64,000 bases of DNA. Origin: Desulfofundulus thermosubterraneus DSM 16057. Lineage in GTDB: Bacteria > Bacillota > Desulfotomaculia > Desulfotomaculales > Desulfovirgulaceae. Position 1 is the stretch's first letter, and each line of letters starts with the position of its first letter. Location of the stretch: NCBI RefSeq assembly GCF_900142025.1, contig NZ_FQZM01000011.1:27865-91864 (forward strand). Reading direction: 5' to 3'. Shown in pieces: positions 26,351 through 34,286 of this stretch. A program made the translations under genes and the position numbers. The notes beneath the pieces were generated by a model that was given only the letters and a program-made list of their open reading frames with translations, searched no databases and had not been told where the DNA came from.

Positions 26351-27565
26351 TTGCCCGTACAGGTACGAAATATCGAAATAAAAAACCGGGCCCAGGCCCT
26401 GAAAGAAATAGCTGCCGTGGGGGCGGACCAGGCCGGCTGCCGGTTGATGGCCCCCAAGGCGGTCCACCGGGTTTTAAAGATCAGCGGCCTGACTCCCGTT
26501 CAGGCCAATATTCTCAAGCAGGAAATGCTGGCCAAGGGCGGGGAGGCGGCTGTGGCCAGGGGGGTAGTCGACCATGCGGTAGACAAAACCGATGTCTTGC
26601 TTATGGGCACCCTGAAACAGTTTGACGCCCTGCTGGCCAAGCTCAAGATGCAGCCCTTCGGCTTGCCCGCCCTGGCGGAGGAGATCCGCCGTGTCCTGCA
26701 GCACCTGGAGGGACGGCCCGCCAGAAGGTTGAACTGCCGGGGAAAGGAACTGGTGCTGGGGGAAAGGACACTGGTCATGGGCATTCTCAACGTAACCCCT
26801 GACTCCTTTTCCGACGGCGGCAGGTTCAGCGATCCGTCCCGGGCGGTGGAGCATGCCCACCGCCTCGTGGAGGACGGGGCGGATATTATCGATCTGGGCG
26901 GGGAATCCACCCGGCCGGGGTACACGCCGGTAACGGTGGATGAAGAAATGCGCCGGGTAATCCCGGTTCTGGAAAAGCTGGTGCAGGAGATCCCGGTGCC
27001 CATATCCGTTGATACCACCAAGGCCGCGGTGGCCCGGGAGGCCCTGGAAATTGGCGCCCACATCATCAACGACCAGTGGGCCCTGCGGGCCGATCCTGAA
27101 ATGGCGGCGGTGGTGGCCCGCTACGATGTTCCCGTGATCCTCATGCATAACCAGAGGGGCACGGAGTACGAGGACCTGATGGGGGATATGATCCACTTCT
27201 TCCGGGAAAGCATCGCCCTGGCCCTGGAGGCGGGTATTTGCCGGGACAAAATCATTATCGACCCGGGGATTGGTTTTGGCAAAACCGTGGAGCAAAACCT
27301 GGAGGTCATGAGCCGGCTTTCGGAGCTGGATTGCCTGGGGTTGCCGGTGCTGCTGGGGACATCGCGGAAGTCGATGATCGGCAAGACTTTGGACCTGCCC
27401 GTGGATCAACGGGTGGAGGGTACGGCGGCTACGGTGGCCGTTGGCATTGCCGCCGGGGTGGACATCGTCCGGGTGCACGATGTAAAGGAAATGGTGCGGG
27501 TGGCCCGCATGACCGACGCCATGGTGCGGCGAAAGCCCGTGCGCTGCGCCTGTGGGGAAGGGTAA
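26351..27565 (+). CDS. folP: Dihydropteroate synthase with N-terminal extension
   Basis: Condenses 6-hydroxymethyl-dihydropterin diphosphate with p-aminobenzoate. The 404-aa protein carries about 130 extra residues before the catalytic TIM barrel, which starts at GERTLVMGILNVTPDSFSDG and shows DLGGESTRPG and ISVDTTKAAVAREAL. The extension (LMAPKAVHRVLKISGLTPVQ and following) is known from several clostridia and archaea and has no settled role. TTG 26351 is preceded by GGGAGTGG. folB and folK follow downstream after a palindromic insertion. Confidence 0.93.
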   Translation: MPVQVRNIEIKNRAQALKEIAAVGADQAGCRLMAPKAVHRVLKISGLTPVQANILKQEMLAKGGEAAVARGVVDHAVDKTDVLLMGTLKQFDALLAKLKMQPFGLPALAEEIRRVLQHLEGRPARRLNCRGKELVLGERTLVMGILNVTPDSFSDGGRFSDPSRAVEHAHRLVEDGADIIDLGGESTRPGYTPVTVDEEMRRVIPVLEKLVQEIPVPISVDTTKAAVAREALEIGAHIINDQWALRADPEMAAVVARYDVPVILMHNQRGTEYEDLMGDMIHFFRESIALALEAGICRDKIIIDPGIGFGKTVEQNLEVMSRLSELDCLGLPVLLGTSRKSMIGKTLDLPVDQRVEGTAATVAVGIAAGVDIVRVHDVKEMVRVARMTDAMVRRKPVRCACGEG

Positions 27566-27642
27566 GACTGGCGGCTGCTAGTGATTGCCGCCTTTAATTC
27601 TTTTTAAGTTTGGATTTTAGTAAATATTCAGTGAGTCCGGTT

Positions 27643-27897
27643 GGATGCGGCGCTGTCCCCGCTCACTCCAGTGCTCCGCGCCGACAGCACCGCGGCTCGC
27701 TTCGGGCCGGCTCTGGCTCTCTGCGGATTGCCCGCCACTAATCATTCTTCGTTGTTACCTCTTGAAACAATATGACTTAAAAGCTCTTCTTCCGGATAGT
27801 TTATCATGCGTCCTCGAGAGCCGAGCCGGCAGCCTCGCTTCACCGGGTGCTGTTACCGGCGCTTCGCAAGTCGTTCGCTCCGGACAGCGCCGCATCC
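27643..27897. mobile_element. 255-bp MITE-like palindromic element with perfect 16-bp terminal inverted repeats
   Basis: GGATGCGGCGCTGTCC (27643-27658) and GGACAGCGCCGCATCC (27882-27897) are perfect inverted ends. Further inside, GCGCCGACAGCACC pairs with GGTGCTGTTACCGGCGC, and GCCGGCTCTGGCTCTC pairs with GAGAGCCGAGCCGGC, so the whole element can fold into a long interrupted hairpin. It carries no gene of its own. It splits folP from folB. A short relative lies at 18563-18626. Confidence 0.8.
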
Positions 27898-27955
27898 TGC
27901 TCATAACGGTTTTACTACATATTTACGAATTGTACGGGTTTGAGGTGTAGAGCCA

Positions 27956-28312
27956 GTGGACCGATTAATTTTAAAAGGTATGGAATTTTACGGCTATCAC
28001 GGAGTTTTACCCCAGGAACAGCACCTGGGCCAGCGCTTCATTGTCGATGTGGAATTGTCCCTGGACCTGGCTACCGCCGGCAGGACCGACGACCCGGAAC
28101 AGACGGTGAACTATGCCCGGGTTTTCCGGGTGGTGGAAGAAGTTGTTACCGGTGCCCCCTGCCGCCTGATTGAGGCGGTGGCGGAAAAGGTGGCCGGTGC
28201 CATCCTGGAACATTTTCCGGTAAGCGAGGTGCTGGTTCGGGTAAAGAAACCCGGCGCCCCTGTGCCCGGCCATTTCGCATACATGGGCGTGGAGATCCGG
28301 CGCCGGCGCTGA
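27956..28312 (+). CDS. folB: Dihydroneopterin aldolase
   Basis: Cleaves dihydroneopterin to 6-hydroxymethyl-dihydropterin and glycolaldehyde in folate synthesis. The 118-aa T-fold protein has the family start LKGMEFYGYHGVLPQEQHLGQ, the catalytic Lys in VRVKKPGAPVPG and the Glu of LIEAVAEKVA. GTG 27956 is preceded by GAGGTG. It lies between the palindromic element and folK. Confidence 0.93.
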   Translation: MDRLILKGMEFYGYHGVLPQEQHLGQRFIVDVELSLDLATAGRTDDPEQTVNYARVFRVVEEVVTGAPCRLIEAVAEKVAGAILEHFPVSEVLVRVKKPGAPVPGHFAYMGVEIRRRR

Positions 28313-28549
28313 GCAGATATGTTCATATGCGCCCCGTCCGGCCGCGGCTGTGTGAAGCCTTTATCCCAGCCTAGTAAGTGGGAAAGCGCGGCTTGATTAA
28401 ACCTGTCCGCTTACCCCGGCGGTCAGTGACGCTGTTCCCTGGACGAACTGAACCGCCTTTTATCCTCCGGTTACTTATCCAGTAAACAAGAAGCGGTGAA
28501 AAAGACGATGGTTTACGGGATTGGTAATGTTCCATATGGGGGGCTTAAG
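28313..28549 (+). other. 237-base gap between folB and folK with pairing potential
   Basis: GAAGCC...GGCTT encloses CCCA...TGGG near 28352-28395, and GGCGGTCAG (28418-28426) pairs with CTGAACCGCC (28448-28457), which is followed by TTTTA. This could be a leader with a weak terminator ahead of folK. It does not match a THF riboswitch that I could recognise. Confidence 0.35.
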
Positions 28550-29053
28550 ATGGAAGTTATGGCTTACATCGGCCTGGGATCTAACATGGGGGAGAAGAAG
28601 GCTAATATAAAAGCTGCCCTGGAACTACTGGGCCGGCTGCCGGGGATTAAAATTTTGCGGGTGGCTCCCTTTTACCGCACCGACCCGGTGGGTTATACGG
28701 ACCAGGACTGGTTTGTCAATACCGTGGCGGAAATAAAAACCACCCTCTCCCCCCGGGAATTGCTGGCCGCCTGCCTGGAAGTGGAAAACCACCTGGGAAG
28801 GGTGCGGGGTGTGCGCTGGGGCCCCCGGGTAATTGACCTGGACCTGCTCCTTTATAACGGGCAGGTAATTGATGAGCCCGATCTTGTGGTTCCCCACCCG
28901 CGTATGCACGAGCGCGCCTTTGTCTTGGTGCCCCTGGCCGACCTGGCGCCCGATCTGGTCATCCCGGGCCGGGGCGGGGTGAGGGAGCTGCTGGCCGGTG
29001 TTGGCCGGCAGGGGGTGGAACAACTGGAGAAAAGTGAAAGTCAATTGCTTTGA
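28550..29053 (+). CDS. folK: 2-amino-4-hydroxy-6-hydroxymethyldihydropteridine diphosphokinase
   Basis: Pyrophosphorylates 6-hydroxymethyl-dihydropterin for FolP. The 167-aa enzyme has AYIGLGSNMGEKKANI, FYRTDPVGYTDQDWFVNTV, VRWGPRVIDLDLLLY and HPRMHERAFVLVPL, which are the classic HPPK motifs. The ATG at 28550 has GGGGGG 5 bases upstream. A strong terminator closes the folate group. Confidence 0.95.
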   Translation: MEVMAYIGLGSNMGEKKANIKAALELLGRLPGIKILRVAPFYRTDPVGYTDQDWFVNTVAEIKTTLSPRELLAACLEVENHLGRVRGVRWGPRVIDLDLLLYNGQVIDEPDLVVPHPRMHERAFVLVPLADLAPDLVIPGRGGVRELLAGVGRQGVEQLEKSESQLL

Positions 29054-29062
29054 CGTAAGAGA

Positions 29063-29095
29063 AGCCCGGCTTGCCTGTAACAGCCGGGCTTTTTA
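29063..29095 (+). terminator. Rho-independent terminator after folK
   Basis: AGCCCGGC (29063-29070) pairs with GCCGGGCT (29083-29090) and is followed by TTTTTA. Confidence 0.9.
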
Positions 29096-29113
29096 TTCCC
29101 TCACCCGGGCTGG

Positions 29114-29539
29114 TTACCCCGGTGACAACAAATCCCGCAGGGAATTGCGTAAAAAATACTGCATGTCGAGGTACATATCCCAGGTCTTTTCCACCCATTC
29201 AAACCGCACCTCGTCGTTACGGCTGAAAAGCACCTTGCCGTCGGTAACCGAATGGCACAGGGTTACGGGAGCATAATTTAACACCTTTATATCCACCGGG
29301 TAATGTATTTCCCGCTCCAGTTCCGCACCCAGGGAAAGCTCATATTCGAGAGTCTTTTCCCGGGGGATGGTTTCTTTTTGCAAATACACTCCGATGTCAA
29401 TATCCCGGAAGGTAGCTTCTTCCACAAAAGAACCAAAAGCATAGGCGAATATAATTTCTTTTCTTTTAACCAGCAGGCGGGCGGCCAGCTGGCAAATCGA
29501 TGGGCGTTCCTTTTCCGGCAGGGAAAATCGCCTGTGCAT
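29114..29539 (-). CDS. mntA: MntA-type minimal nucleotidyltransferase antitoxin
   Basis: A 141-aa minimal nucleotidyltransferase with the GSF...DID catalytic motif (YAFGSFVEEATFRDIDIGV). In HepT/MntA modules this enzyme blocks the toxin by adding AMP groups near its active site. It follows the hepT gene on the same strand after 21 bases, the usual gene pairing. Catalytic Gly-Ser and both Asp are present, so it looks functional. Confidence 0.85.
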   Translation of the reverse strand: MHRRFSLPEKERPSICQLAARLLVKRKEIIFAYAFGSFVEEATFRDIDIGVYLQKETIPREKTLEYELSLGAELEREIHYPVDIKVLNYAPVTLCHSVTDGKVLFSRNDEVRFEWVEKTWDMYLDMQYFLRNSLRDLLSPG

Positions 29540-29560
29540 AAAACCATTCCTTTCGGATGG

Positions 29561-30001
29561 TCACAGATCGCATTTTACCATGGCTGCAATTTCAGCCAGG
29601 TATAGTTCCAGATCATCCAGGTTGTTGCAAATGATATGGTATACCTTAACATCATCAATGTCGCCATAACGGTGGATTAACAGGTTGCGGAACTTTGCCA
29701 TCTGGATCAGGCATTCAGCCAGCGGAGGACTTAAAAAAAGCTCCCCGGATAAAATGTTGAAACAATCGGCATAGGAGTTGGGAGCCCTGCCGGTGAGCCG
29801 GGCAACCAGGTGGTTACAGATATCAATGGCCGCCTCGGTGGCCACAATCAGGTAATACTTGCTCGCGGCAACCCTTTGCTCGTCAGCTAAAAACTCTTCC
29901 ATGGTGAGCTCCGTCACCGGCTTAAGCCTGCTCAGGGCCTGACGGATGTCCGCCGCCTTTTGTCGCAGTTTATTTGTATTTATAGATAATTTCATTTTCA
30001 T
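29561..30001 (-). CDS. hepT: HepT-type HEPN ribonuclease toxin (DUF86)
   Basis: A 146-aa all-helical HEPN protein with the R-x4-H motif in KFRNLLIHRYGD, the RNase active site of this family; YLIVATEAAIDICNHLVARL is the second core helix. Partner of the MntA-type gene downstream. GGAGG lies upstream of the ATG at 30001 on the minus strand. RNA cleavage is known for the family; stress or phage response is likely but not shown here. Confidence 0.85.
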   Translation of the reverse strand: MKMKLSINTNKLRQKAADIRQALSRLKPVTELTMEEFLADEQRVAASKYYLIVATEAAIDICNHLVARLTGRAPNSYADCFNILSGELFLSPPLAECLIQMAKFRNLLIHRYGDIDDVKVYHIICNNLDDLELYLAEIAAMVKCDL

Positions 30002-30199
30002 TGCGTGTTTTCCTCCATAACCGGCACTATGTTCGTCATATCCTTATGGAAAGTATATCCTCTTTTCCCTGGGAAATCAAGGAGGGCATATTGGTTAGCA
30101 ATGCCGGGATAGAAAAACATGCGTCATTTCCATATTTAATTATGATAAAATATTTATTGGTTGCACCTATCATAATACAATAGTCCCGGCGCTGTAGAG

Positions 30200-30659
30200 G
30201 TGGTGGTTAGAGTGAACGAACTGATGCGGGTCAATCTTGATCCGGTGGTTGAACAGGTTAAAGCAGCACTGCAAAATTTTCCCCAGGTGGCCGGTGCTTA
30301 TTTGTTTGGCTCCATTCTGAGGCTATGCCGGCCGGATAGTGATATTGACCTGGGCCTAATATTGGAGCCGGGGATTAATACTGGATAGTGTCGAATAAGA
30401 CCAGCTGGAATCAGCCATATCTCTTTTGCTTCCGCCTTATGAAGGACGTCCCTATGATATTGTTTTGCTGAACCCGGAAAGACTGCTTTTTGCTTTTCGG
30501 GTGATTAAAGAAGGGAAATTAATCTATGCCAGGGATATGGAGCGCATTACCGATGTAATGGAGTACGTCAGTAGAAGGTATGCCGATCTGTACCCGCGGT
30601 ACCGGGCGGCACTGGAAGAAATTTTTGTTGGGGTGATGGCCGGTGGGCCTGGATCGTGA
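30200..30659 (+). pseudogene. Broken MntA-type nucleotidyltransferase
   Basis: The 5' part encodes GAYLFGSILRLCRPDSDIDLGLI, a nucleotidyltransferase motif, then stops at 30388. The 3' part (PYEGRPYDIVLLNPERLLFAFRV onward) continues in another frame, and the same frame also has an in-frame TAA at 30396. Thus both a frameshift and a stop interrupt it. It is a second, decayed copy of the antitoxin type seen at 29114-29539, here on the opposite strand. Confidence 0.8.
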
Positions 30660-30846
30660 ACGGATAATGGCCAAAATTAGCTATATACGGGAACAGGTGA
30701 CCAGCATTAATGAGGTGTTGAATAGCAAAAAAAGAAGACGTTGATGCTTTCTTGGCGCACCTGTGCGGGGCTTTTTCCCTGCTGTGTTATCTTATATTAG
30801 CGGTAGCCGGGGGTAAAAGCTGGCCAGCCTGGCATCAATCACCGGT
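30643..30846 (+). pseudogene. HepT-like remnant following the broken nucleotidyltransferase
   Basis: LDRERIMAKISYIREQVTSINEVL, starting at GTG 30643, has the look of a HepT (DUF86) N-terminus. The frame ends at 30744. A shift in the A-rich run near 30727-30738 would let it continue as EDVDAFLAHLCGAFSLLCYL before degenerating. No R-x4-H motif survives. Confidence 0.55.
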
Positions 30847-30922
30847 TGCCAGCGCTTTTCCTGGGGAAGAGGTTCCAGTTCCTAACAAATAATCCGTTTG
30901 GATCAAAAACGGGGGAGATAAG

Positions 30923-31348
30923 ATGAGCGATGGACATGTCACCCTGTCCGGGGAATTGAAAGAGTGGCTTTTAAATGACCCTTTCCCCAGGTTGCTGGGG
31001 GTGGAAATAGTGGAGCTCGAGCCCGGTTATTCCCGGGTGAGGTTGAAGGTGACGGAGCAGATGACCAACATTCACGGCATTACCCACGGGGGGGTCATTT
31101 TTACCGTGGCCGATGTGGCCTTTGGTATCGCCAGTAATTCCCGGGGTGTGCCAGCCGTTGGTATAAATATGAACATCAGCTATTTAAAGAAAAGTGTTCC
31201 CGGGGATGAACTGGTGGCCACCGCCCGGGAGGAAAATTTAACCCGCCATACCGGGTTGTACCGGATTACCGTGGAGAACCAGCGGGGGGAACTGCTGGCC
31301 GTAGCTTCGGGCCTGGTCTACCGGCAGAACCAGCAAAAGGAAACCTGA
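30923..31348 (+). CDS. PaaI-family hotdog thioesterase
   Basis: A 141-aa acyl-CoA thioesterase of the PaaI/YbgC type. NIHGITHGGVIFTVADVAFG holds the conserved HGG-x-(I/L)-x2-L-x-D pattern with the catalytic Asp/Glu region, and GINMNISYLKKSVPGDELVATA is typical. It probably hydrolyses aromatic or short acyl-CoA. GGGGGAGA precedes the ATG and a long two-way terminator follows. Confidence 0.88.
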   Translation: MSDGHVTLSGELKEWLLNDPFPRLLGVEIVELEPGYSRVRLKVTEQMTNIHGITHGGVIFTVADVAFGIASNSRGVPAVGINMNISYLKKSVPGDELVATAREENLTRHTGLYRITVENQRGELLAVASGLVYRQNQQKET

Positions 31349-31411
31349 CCCCGGATTTTAAAATGATGGGAGGTGCCAGGGGGCAGTATCCCCCTTATTG
31401 GCTGACTCCAA

Positions 31412-31454
31412 ATTAGGAAAGCCCTGGGCTACTGACCCGGGGCTTTTGCCTAAT
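31412..31454. terminator. Long bidirectional terminator
   Basis: ATTAGGAAAGCCCTGGG (31412-31428) pairs with CCCGGGGCTTTTGCCTAAT (31436-31454) around a 7-base loop with minor bulges. T-rich and A-rich arms on the two sides suit termination from both strands: the PaaI gene from the left and the small minus-strand gene from the right. Confidence 0.8.
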
Positions 31455-31459
31455 GCTCC

Positions 31460-31627
31460 TTACTTATCCTTTCTTTTGGTGGTCAGGTTATTTGGCGGTG
31501 TTTTATAGGGGTTTTCTCTCAAGTGTTTGCCTTTTGCGTTCAGGTCCCAGAGTTCCAGGGGGGATTCTTCTCTTACAAGCTCATGCCGGAAGGTCTTTTG
31601 TTCTTTGCGGATTTCGTTTTTGCTCAC
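31460..31627 (-). CDS. Small 55-aa hydrophilic protein, unknown
   Basis: A minus-strand frame starting at GTG (31625-31627) and ending in TAA (31460-31462). The protein begins MSKNEIRKEQKTFRHELVRE, continues with ESPLELWDLNAKGKHLRENP and ends TTKRKDK: charged, low in hydrophobics and with two Trp/Leu-rich turns. GGAGG sits 7 bases before the GTG. A terminator-like palindrome lies directly after the stop. The composition, ribosome site and terminator argue for a real gene. Not recognised; it may be a small nucleic-acid or ribosome-binding protein, but nothing shows this. Confidence 0.55.
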   Translation of the reverse strand: MSKNEIRKEQKTFRHELVREESPLELWDLNAKGKHLRENPYKTPPNNLTTKRKDK

Positions 31628-32123
31628 ATTGGCACCTCCGGATGATAGTGTATCCGATGCAAGGCTGGTTATTCAACATGGTTGGCATCGATTTTGCGAC
31701 ACACAAACCACGGGAGTAACCTTACAGGCGCTATATTATGCATGGTCGGGGGTGAGAGGATGCAGACCATCGGAAGGGTGGCCATCAAGCTGGCCGTGGC
31801 GGAGAGGGAAGAGCTTCCGGCGCTGCTCGCCGAGGTCGAAAGATTGGGGTACCGGGCCGTTGTGGGTAAGGTGGGCTCCATGACTGCGGAAAAGGTGGTG
31901 GCCGCGGTGGAAACGGCCGTTCAGCGGGAGCAGTTCCTGGAAAGCGGGTACAGGCACGTCCATTCCCTCTACCACGCCATCATCGAGGTCTTCTATGGGG
32001 TCTGCCGCGGGCAGCTGGAGCTGGGTCAAATACTGCGTACCGTTGGTCTAAATTTTGCGGTGGTGAGAGGTCCCCGGATGATCCCGGCCGAGGGTAATAA
32101 CGACGAATGGCTTGATCCTGAAA

Positions 32124-32186
32124 TTTTGATCATTTCCACCTGGCGCTACCAGGTACGGGTGATGACCTCAATTTCCCGGGCCGTAT
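32124..32186 (+). repeat. 63-bp direct repeat, left copy (at hutP 3' end)
   Basis: Matches 33208-33270 at 60 of 63 positions, counted by eye. The right copy is antisense DNA inside the amidohydrolase gene. Confidence 0.9.
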
Positions 32187-32214
32187 TGAATCATGCTTTA
32201 TTGTATGCTAAAAT
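32186..32214 (+). promoter_or_regulatory. Promoter of the mazEF-like pair
   Basis: TTGAAT (32186-32191), 17-base spacer, TAAAAT (32209-32214), 36 bases before the antitoxin start. It begins exactly where the 63-bp repeat ends. Confidence 0.6.
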
Positions 32215-32249
32215 GTATGCAGCAATGTCTGACATTTGGGGTGATAACT

Positions 32250-32510
32250 ATGGAGCAGGTACGCACGACGATTCGCATGCCCACCAGTCTTCTGAAATCC
32301 ATAGAGGAGGTACGCAACCCTGAAGAATTTCCGACTTTGAGCGACTTCGTGCGGAGTGCGGTAGAACGGTATGTCAAGGAGCTAAAACGGAAGAAGCTTG
32401 CGGAAGAGTGTCGCCGGTTGGCGGAAGAAGAAGATCTCGCGGCCTGGGCGGAAGCAGACTTTTCGGAATATATAGAAAGAATGGCCCGGGCCGAAAGGGG
32501 AGAGCTTTGA
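32250..32510 (+). CDS. Ribbon-helix-helix (CopG/MazE-like) antitoxin
   Basis: An 86-aa protein with an N-terminal ribbon-helix-helix domain (QVRTTIRMPTSLLKSIEEV, then TLSDFVRSAVERYVKELK) and an acidic C-terminal helix that would bind the toxin. It binds its own promoter in such modules. ATG 32250 lies within an ORF that could start earlier, but the domain begins here. Its stop overlaps the toxin start (ATGA), so translation is coupled. Confidence 0.85.
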   Translation: MEQVRTTIRMPTSLLKSIEEVRNPEEFPTLSDFVRSAVERYVKELKRKKLAEECRRLAEEEDLAAWAEADFSEYIERMARAERGEL

Positions 32511-32842
32511 TGCCCGCCGAAATTCCCCGTCCAGGAGATATTTATAGAGTTAGTCTGGAAGGAACGGGCCATATTCTTCGGGGGCCTCACTATGCGGTGG
32601 TGGTGTCCGATGAACCATTTAACTATCTTTCCACCGTTGTAATCGTTCCTCTTTCTACAGGAGCCAGGCCCGCCACTTTTCGACCGGAATTAACCTTTCA
32701 CGGCAAAGTCACCCGTGCACTTCCTGACCAGATACGAGCTGTTGACAAGCGTCGTTTAAAAGACTTTCAAGGCAATGTAGCCAGTACCTCTTTTTTCATG
32801 GCCCTGCAGGCCTCCCTTCAGGATCTCCTGGCATTAAATTAA
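32510..32842 (+). CDS. MazF/PemK-type endoribonuclease toxin
   Basis: A 110-aa SH3-barrel ribonuclease that cuts mRNA. IPRPGDIYRVSLEGTGHILRG, HYAVVVSDEPFNYLSTVVIV and PDQIRAVDKRRLKDF are typical MazF motifs, with Arg and Thr/Ser active-site candidates in the first and second. Partner of the ribbon-helix-helix antitoxin. The pair lies between two copies of a 63-bp repeat. Confidence 0.88.
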   Translation: MPAEIPRPGDIYRVSLEGTGHILRGPHYAVVVSDEPFNYLSTVVIVPLSTGARPATFRPELTFHGKVTRALPDQIRAVDKRRLKDFQGNVASTSFFMALQASLQDLLALN

Positions 32843-32905
32843 ACGTGAAAGATGGTCAGGAAAAGGCTTGTGCTCGTGTTAACAGGCGGTGGGGTTTGCC
32901 GGGGG

Positions 32906-34138
32906 TCATATATAGCTGCAGACGGGCCGGAATACATATTTTACCCTGGCCAGGGCGCTGACGTCCTCCCAGGGGTTGCCTTCCACGGCCACCAGGAAGG
33001 CGGGTCGCCCCGGTTCGATGCGGCCCAGCATGTGCTCCAGTCCCAGGATGGCCGCGCCGTTGCGGGTGGCGGCCAGAAGAATATCCGCCGGGGAAAGGCC
33101 GGCTTCCCGGTAAAGCAGCAGTTCCTCAAGGAAGCCCTGTCCGTGGCATACACCGGTGGCCCCGGCGTCGGTGCCCACCCCCAGGGTAACGCCCATTTCC
33201 AGGGCCTTTTTGATCATTTCCACCTGGCGCCGCCAGGTGCGGGTGATGACCTCAATTTCCCGGGCCGTATATTGTGCCCGCCATTTTCCCCTCACCTGGC
33301 CGGCTACCGGGATGACCGTGGGCACCCAGGCAATACCCCGAGCAGCCATGTAGTGCAGGGATTCTTCGCTGAGGAAATAACCGTGCTCTATGGAATCCAC
33401 CCCGGCTTCCACGGCCAGGCGAACGGCATCGTCCCCGCTGGCGTGGGCCATGACCCTTAACCCCCGGCTGCGGGCGCGGTAGACTATTCGCTGCAGTTCA
33501 TCCCGGGTGAACTGGGGGCCGCCCACCTGCCCGTACCCGGAAAAGCTTACAATTCCCGATACCAGAACCTTGAGGTGGTCCACTCCCTGCCGGGCCAGGG
33601 AATCCACCGCCTTTTCCAGCTCCCCCGGGGTTAAACCCGGTCCCAGGAAAGAGCCGTACCTTCCCTGCCGGTGCAGCGCATGCCCGCAGGCCAGTACCAG
33701 AGGCCCGGCCAACCTGCCGGTTGCAACCAGTTGTTTTACCTCAAGGCCGATACCCGCCCGGTCTCCCCCGTCCCGTACGGCTACAATGCCCTGTTCCAGG
33801 GTATTTGTTAAATCCGCCTTCACCCGCTCAAGTAATTCCCCCCGGGCGGTCCATTGCTGCTGCGCCCTCGAAAAATCCCTGCCGTCCAAAGCCAGGTGGA
33901 CGTGGCAGTCGATGAAGCCGGGGACCACAGTGCAATTGGGGAGTTCGAGTACGGGTACCGGTTCTCGGGAATGGTCTGTGCAAAGGTATTCCTCAGGGTC
34001 ATTACCGGCGGAAATGGCTATTACTTTCCCGCCCTGGACATATATCAGTCCTTCCTGGGGCGGTGCCGGCGTGCCCCGCCAGATGCGGGAGGCTTTGATG
34101 AGCAAGGTCTGGCCGGGGCCAAGATTTATTAAAGACAT
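32906..34138 (-). CDS. Metal-dependent amidohydrolase (imidazolonepropionase/prolidase-like)
   Basis: A 410-aa amidohydrolase superfamily enzyme. The metal-binding H-x-H is in VVPGFIDCHVHLALDG, a Lys in DHLKVLVSG, further His in MAHASGDDAV and SIEHGYFLS, and the Asp in GVGTDAGATG. The family includes imidazolonepropionase and Xaa-Pro dipeptidases; substrate cannot be told. It is on the strand opposite to hutP and mazEF. The region 33208-33270 is duplicated at the end of hutP. Confidence 0.85.
   Translation of the reverse strand: MSLINLGPGQTLLIKASRIWRGTPAPPQEGLIYVQGGKVIAISAGNDPEEYLCTDHSREPVPVLELPNCTVVPGFIDCHVHLALDGRDFSRAQQQWTARGELLERVKADLTNTLEQGIVAVRDGGDRAGIGLEVKQLVATGRLAGPLVLACGHALHRQGRYGSFLGPGLTPGELEKAVDSLARQGVDHLKVLVSGIVSFSGYGQVGGPQFTRDELQRIVYRARSRGLRVMAHASGDDAVRLAVEAGVDSIEHGYFLSEESLHYMAARGIAWVPTVIPVAGQVRGKWRAQYTAREIEVITRTWRRQVEMIKKALEMGVTLGVGTDAGATGVCHGQGFLEELLLYREAGLSPADILLAATRNGAAILGLEHMLGRIEPGRPAFLVAVEGNPWEDVSALARVKYVFRPVCSYI
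33208..33270 (+). repeat. 63-bp direct repeat, right copy (inside amidohydrolase gene)
   Basis: Same sequence as 32124-32186 with three substitutions. Encodes part of the amidohydrolase on the minus strand (around the VITRTWRRQVEMIKKAL segment). Confidence 0.9.
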
Positions 34139-34286
34139 GGGACATCCTCGCCTCGGTAGAAAAAGGAGTATAAAAATTTGCTCCTATGCGGGAACAAAGC
34201 AGATAATCCATACGTCATATGTTAGGAGAGACCTTTTGAGCATATTTTCATGGCACGGTCTAAAAATAAAAAGCGGGTGTTGCCCC

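Larger units (their letters stand above)
31760..32323 (+). pseudogene. hutP: HutP-like RNA-binding antiterminator, C-terminus lost
   Basis: HutP binds histidine and mRNA to allow read-through of hut operon terminators. Residues 1-115 match the family well: IGRVAIKLAV, VVGKVGSMTAEKVVAAVETA, GYRHVHSLYHAIIEVFYGV and LGQILRTVGLNFAVVRG. After NNDEW the normal C-terminal strand and closing segment, including the conserved GLEHE-type ending, are missing. Instead the frame runs into a 63-base copy of neighbouring amidohydrolase antisense DNA and then through the antitoxin gene out of frame. The ATG at 31760 has GGTGAGAGG upstream. No hut structural genes are in the window. Confidence 0.75.

Noticed and set aside
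28313..28549. THF riboswitch before folK
   Set aside because: The conserved THF-riboswitch sequence blocks are not visible.
30001..30183. 60-aa plus-strand frame opposite the hepT start
   Set aside because: No ribosome site, AT-rich upstream DNA of hepT and no family resemblance.
33507..34286. Long plus-strand frame opposite the amidohydrolase gene
   Set aside because: It is a shadow of the minus-strand gene; only the part from 34287 has independent coding character.
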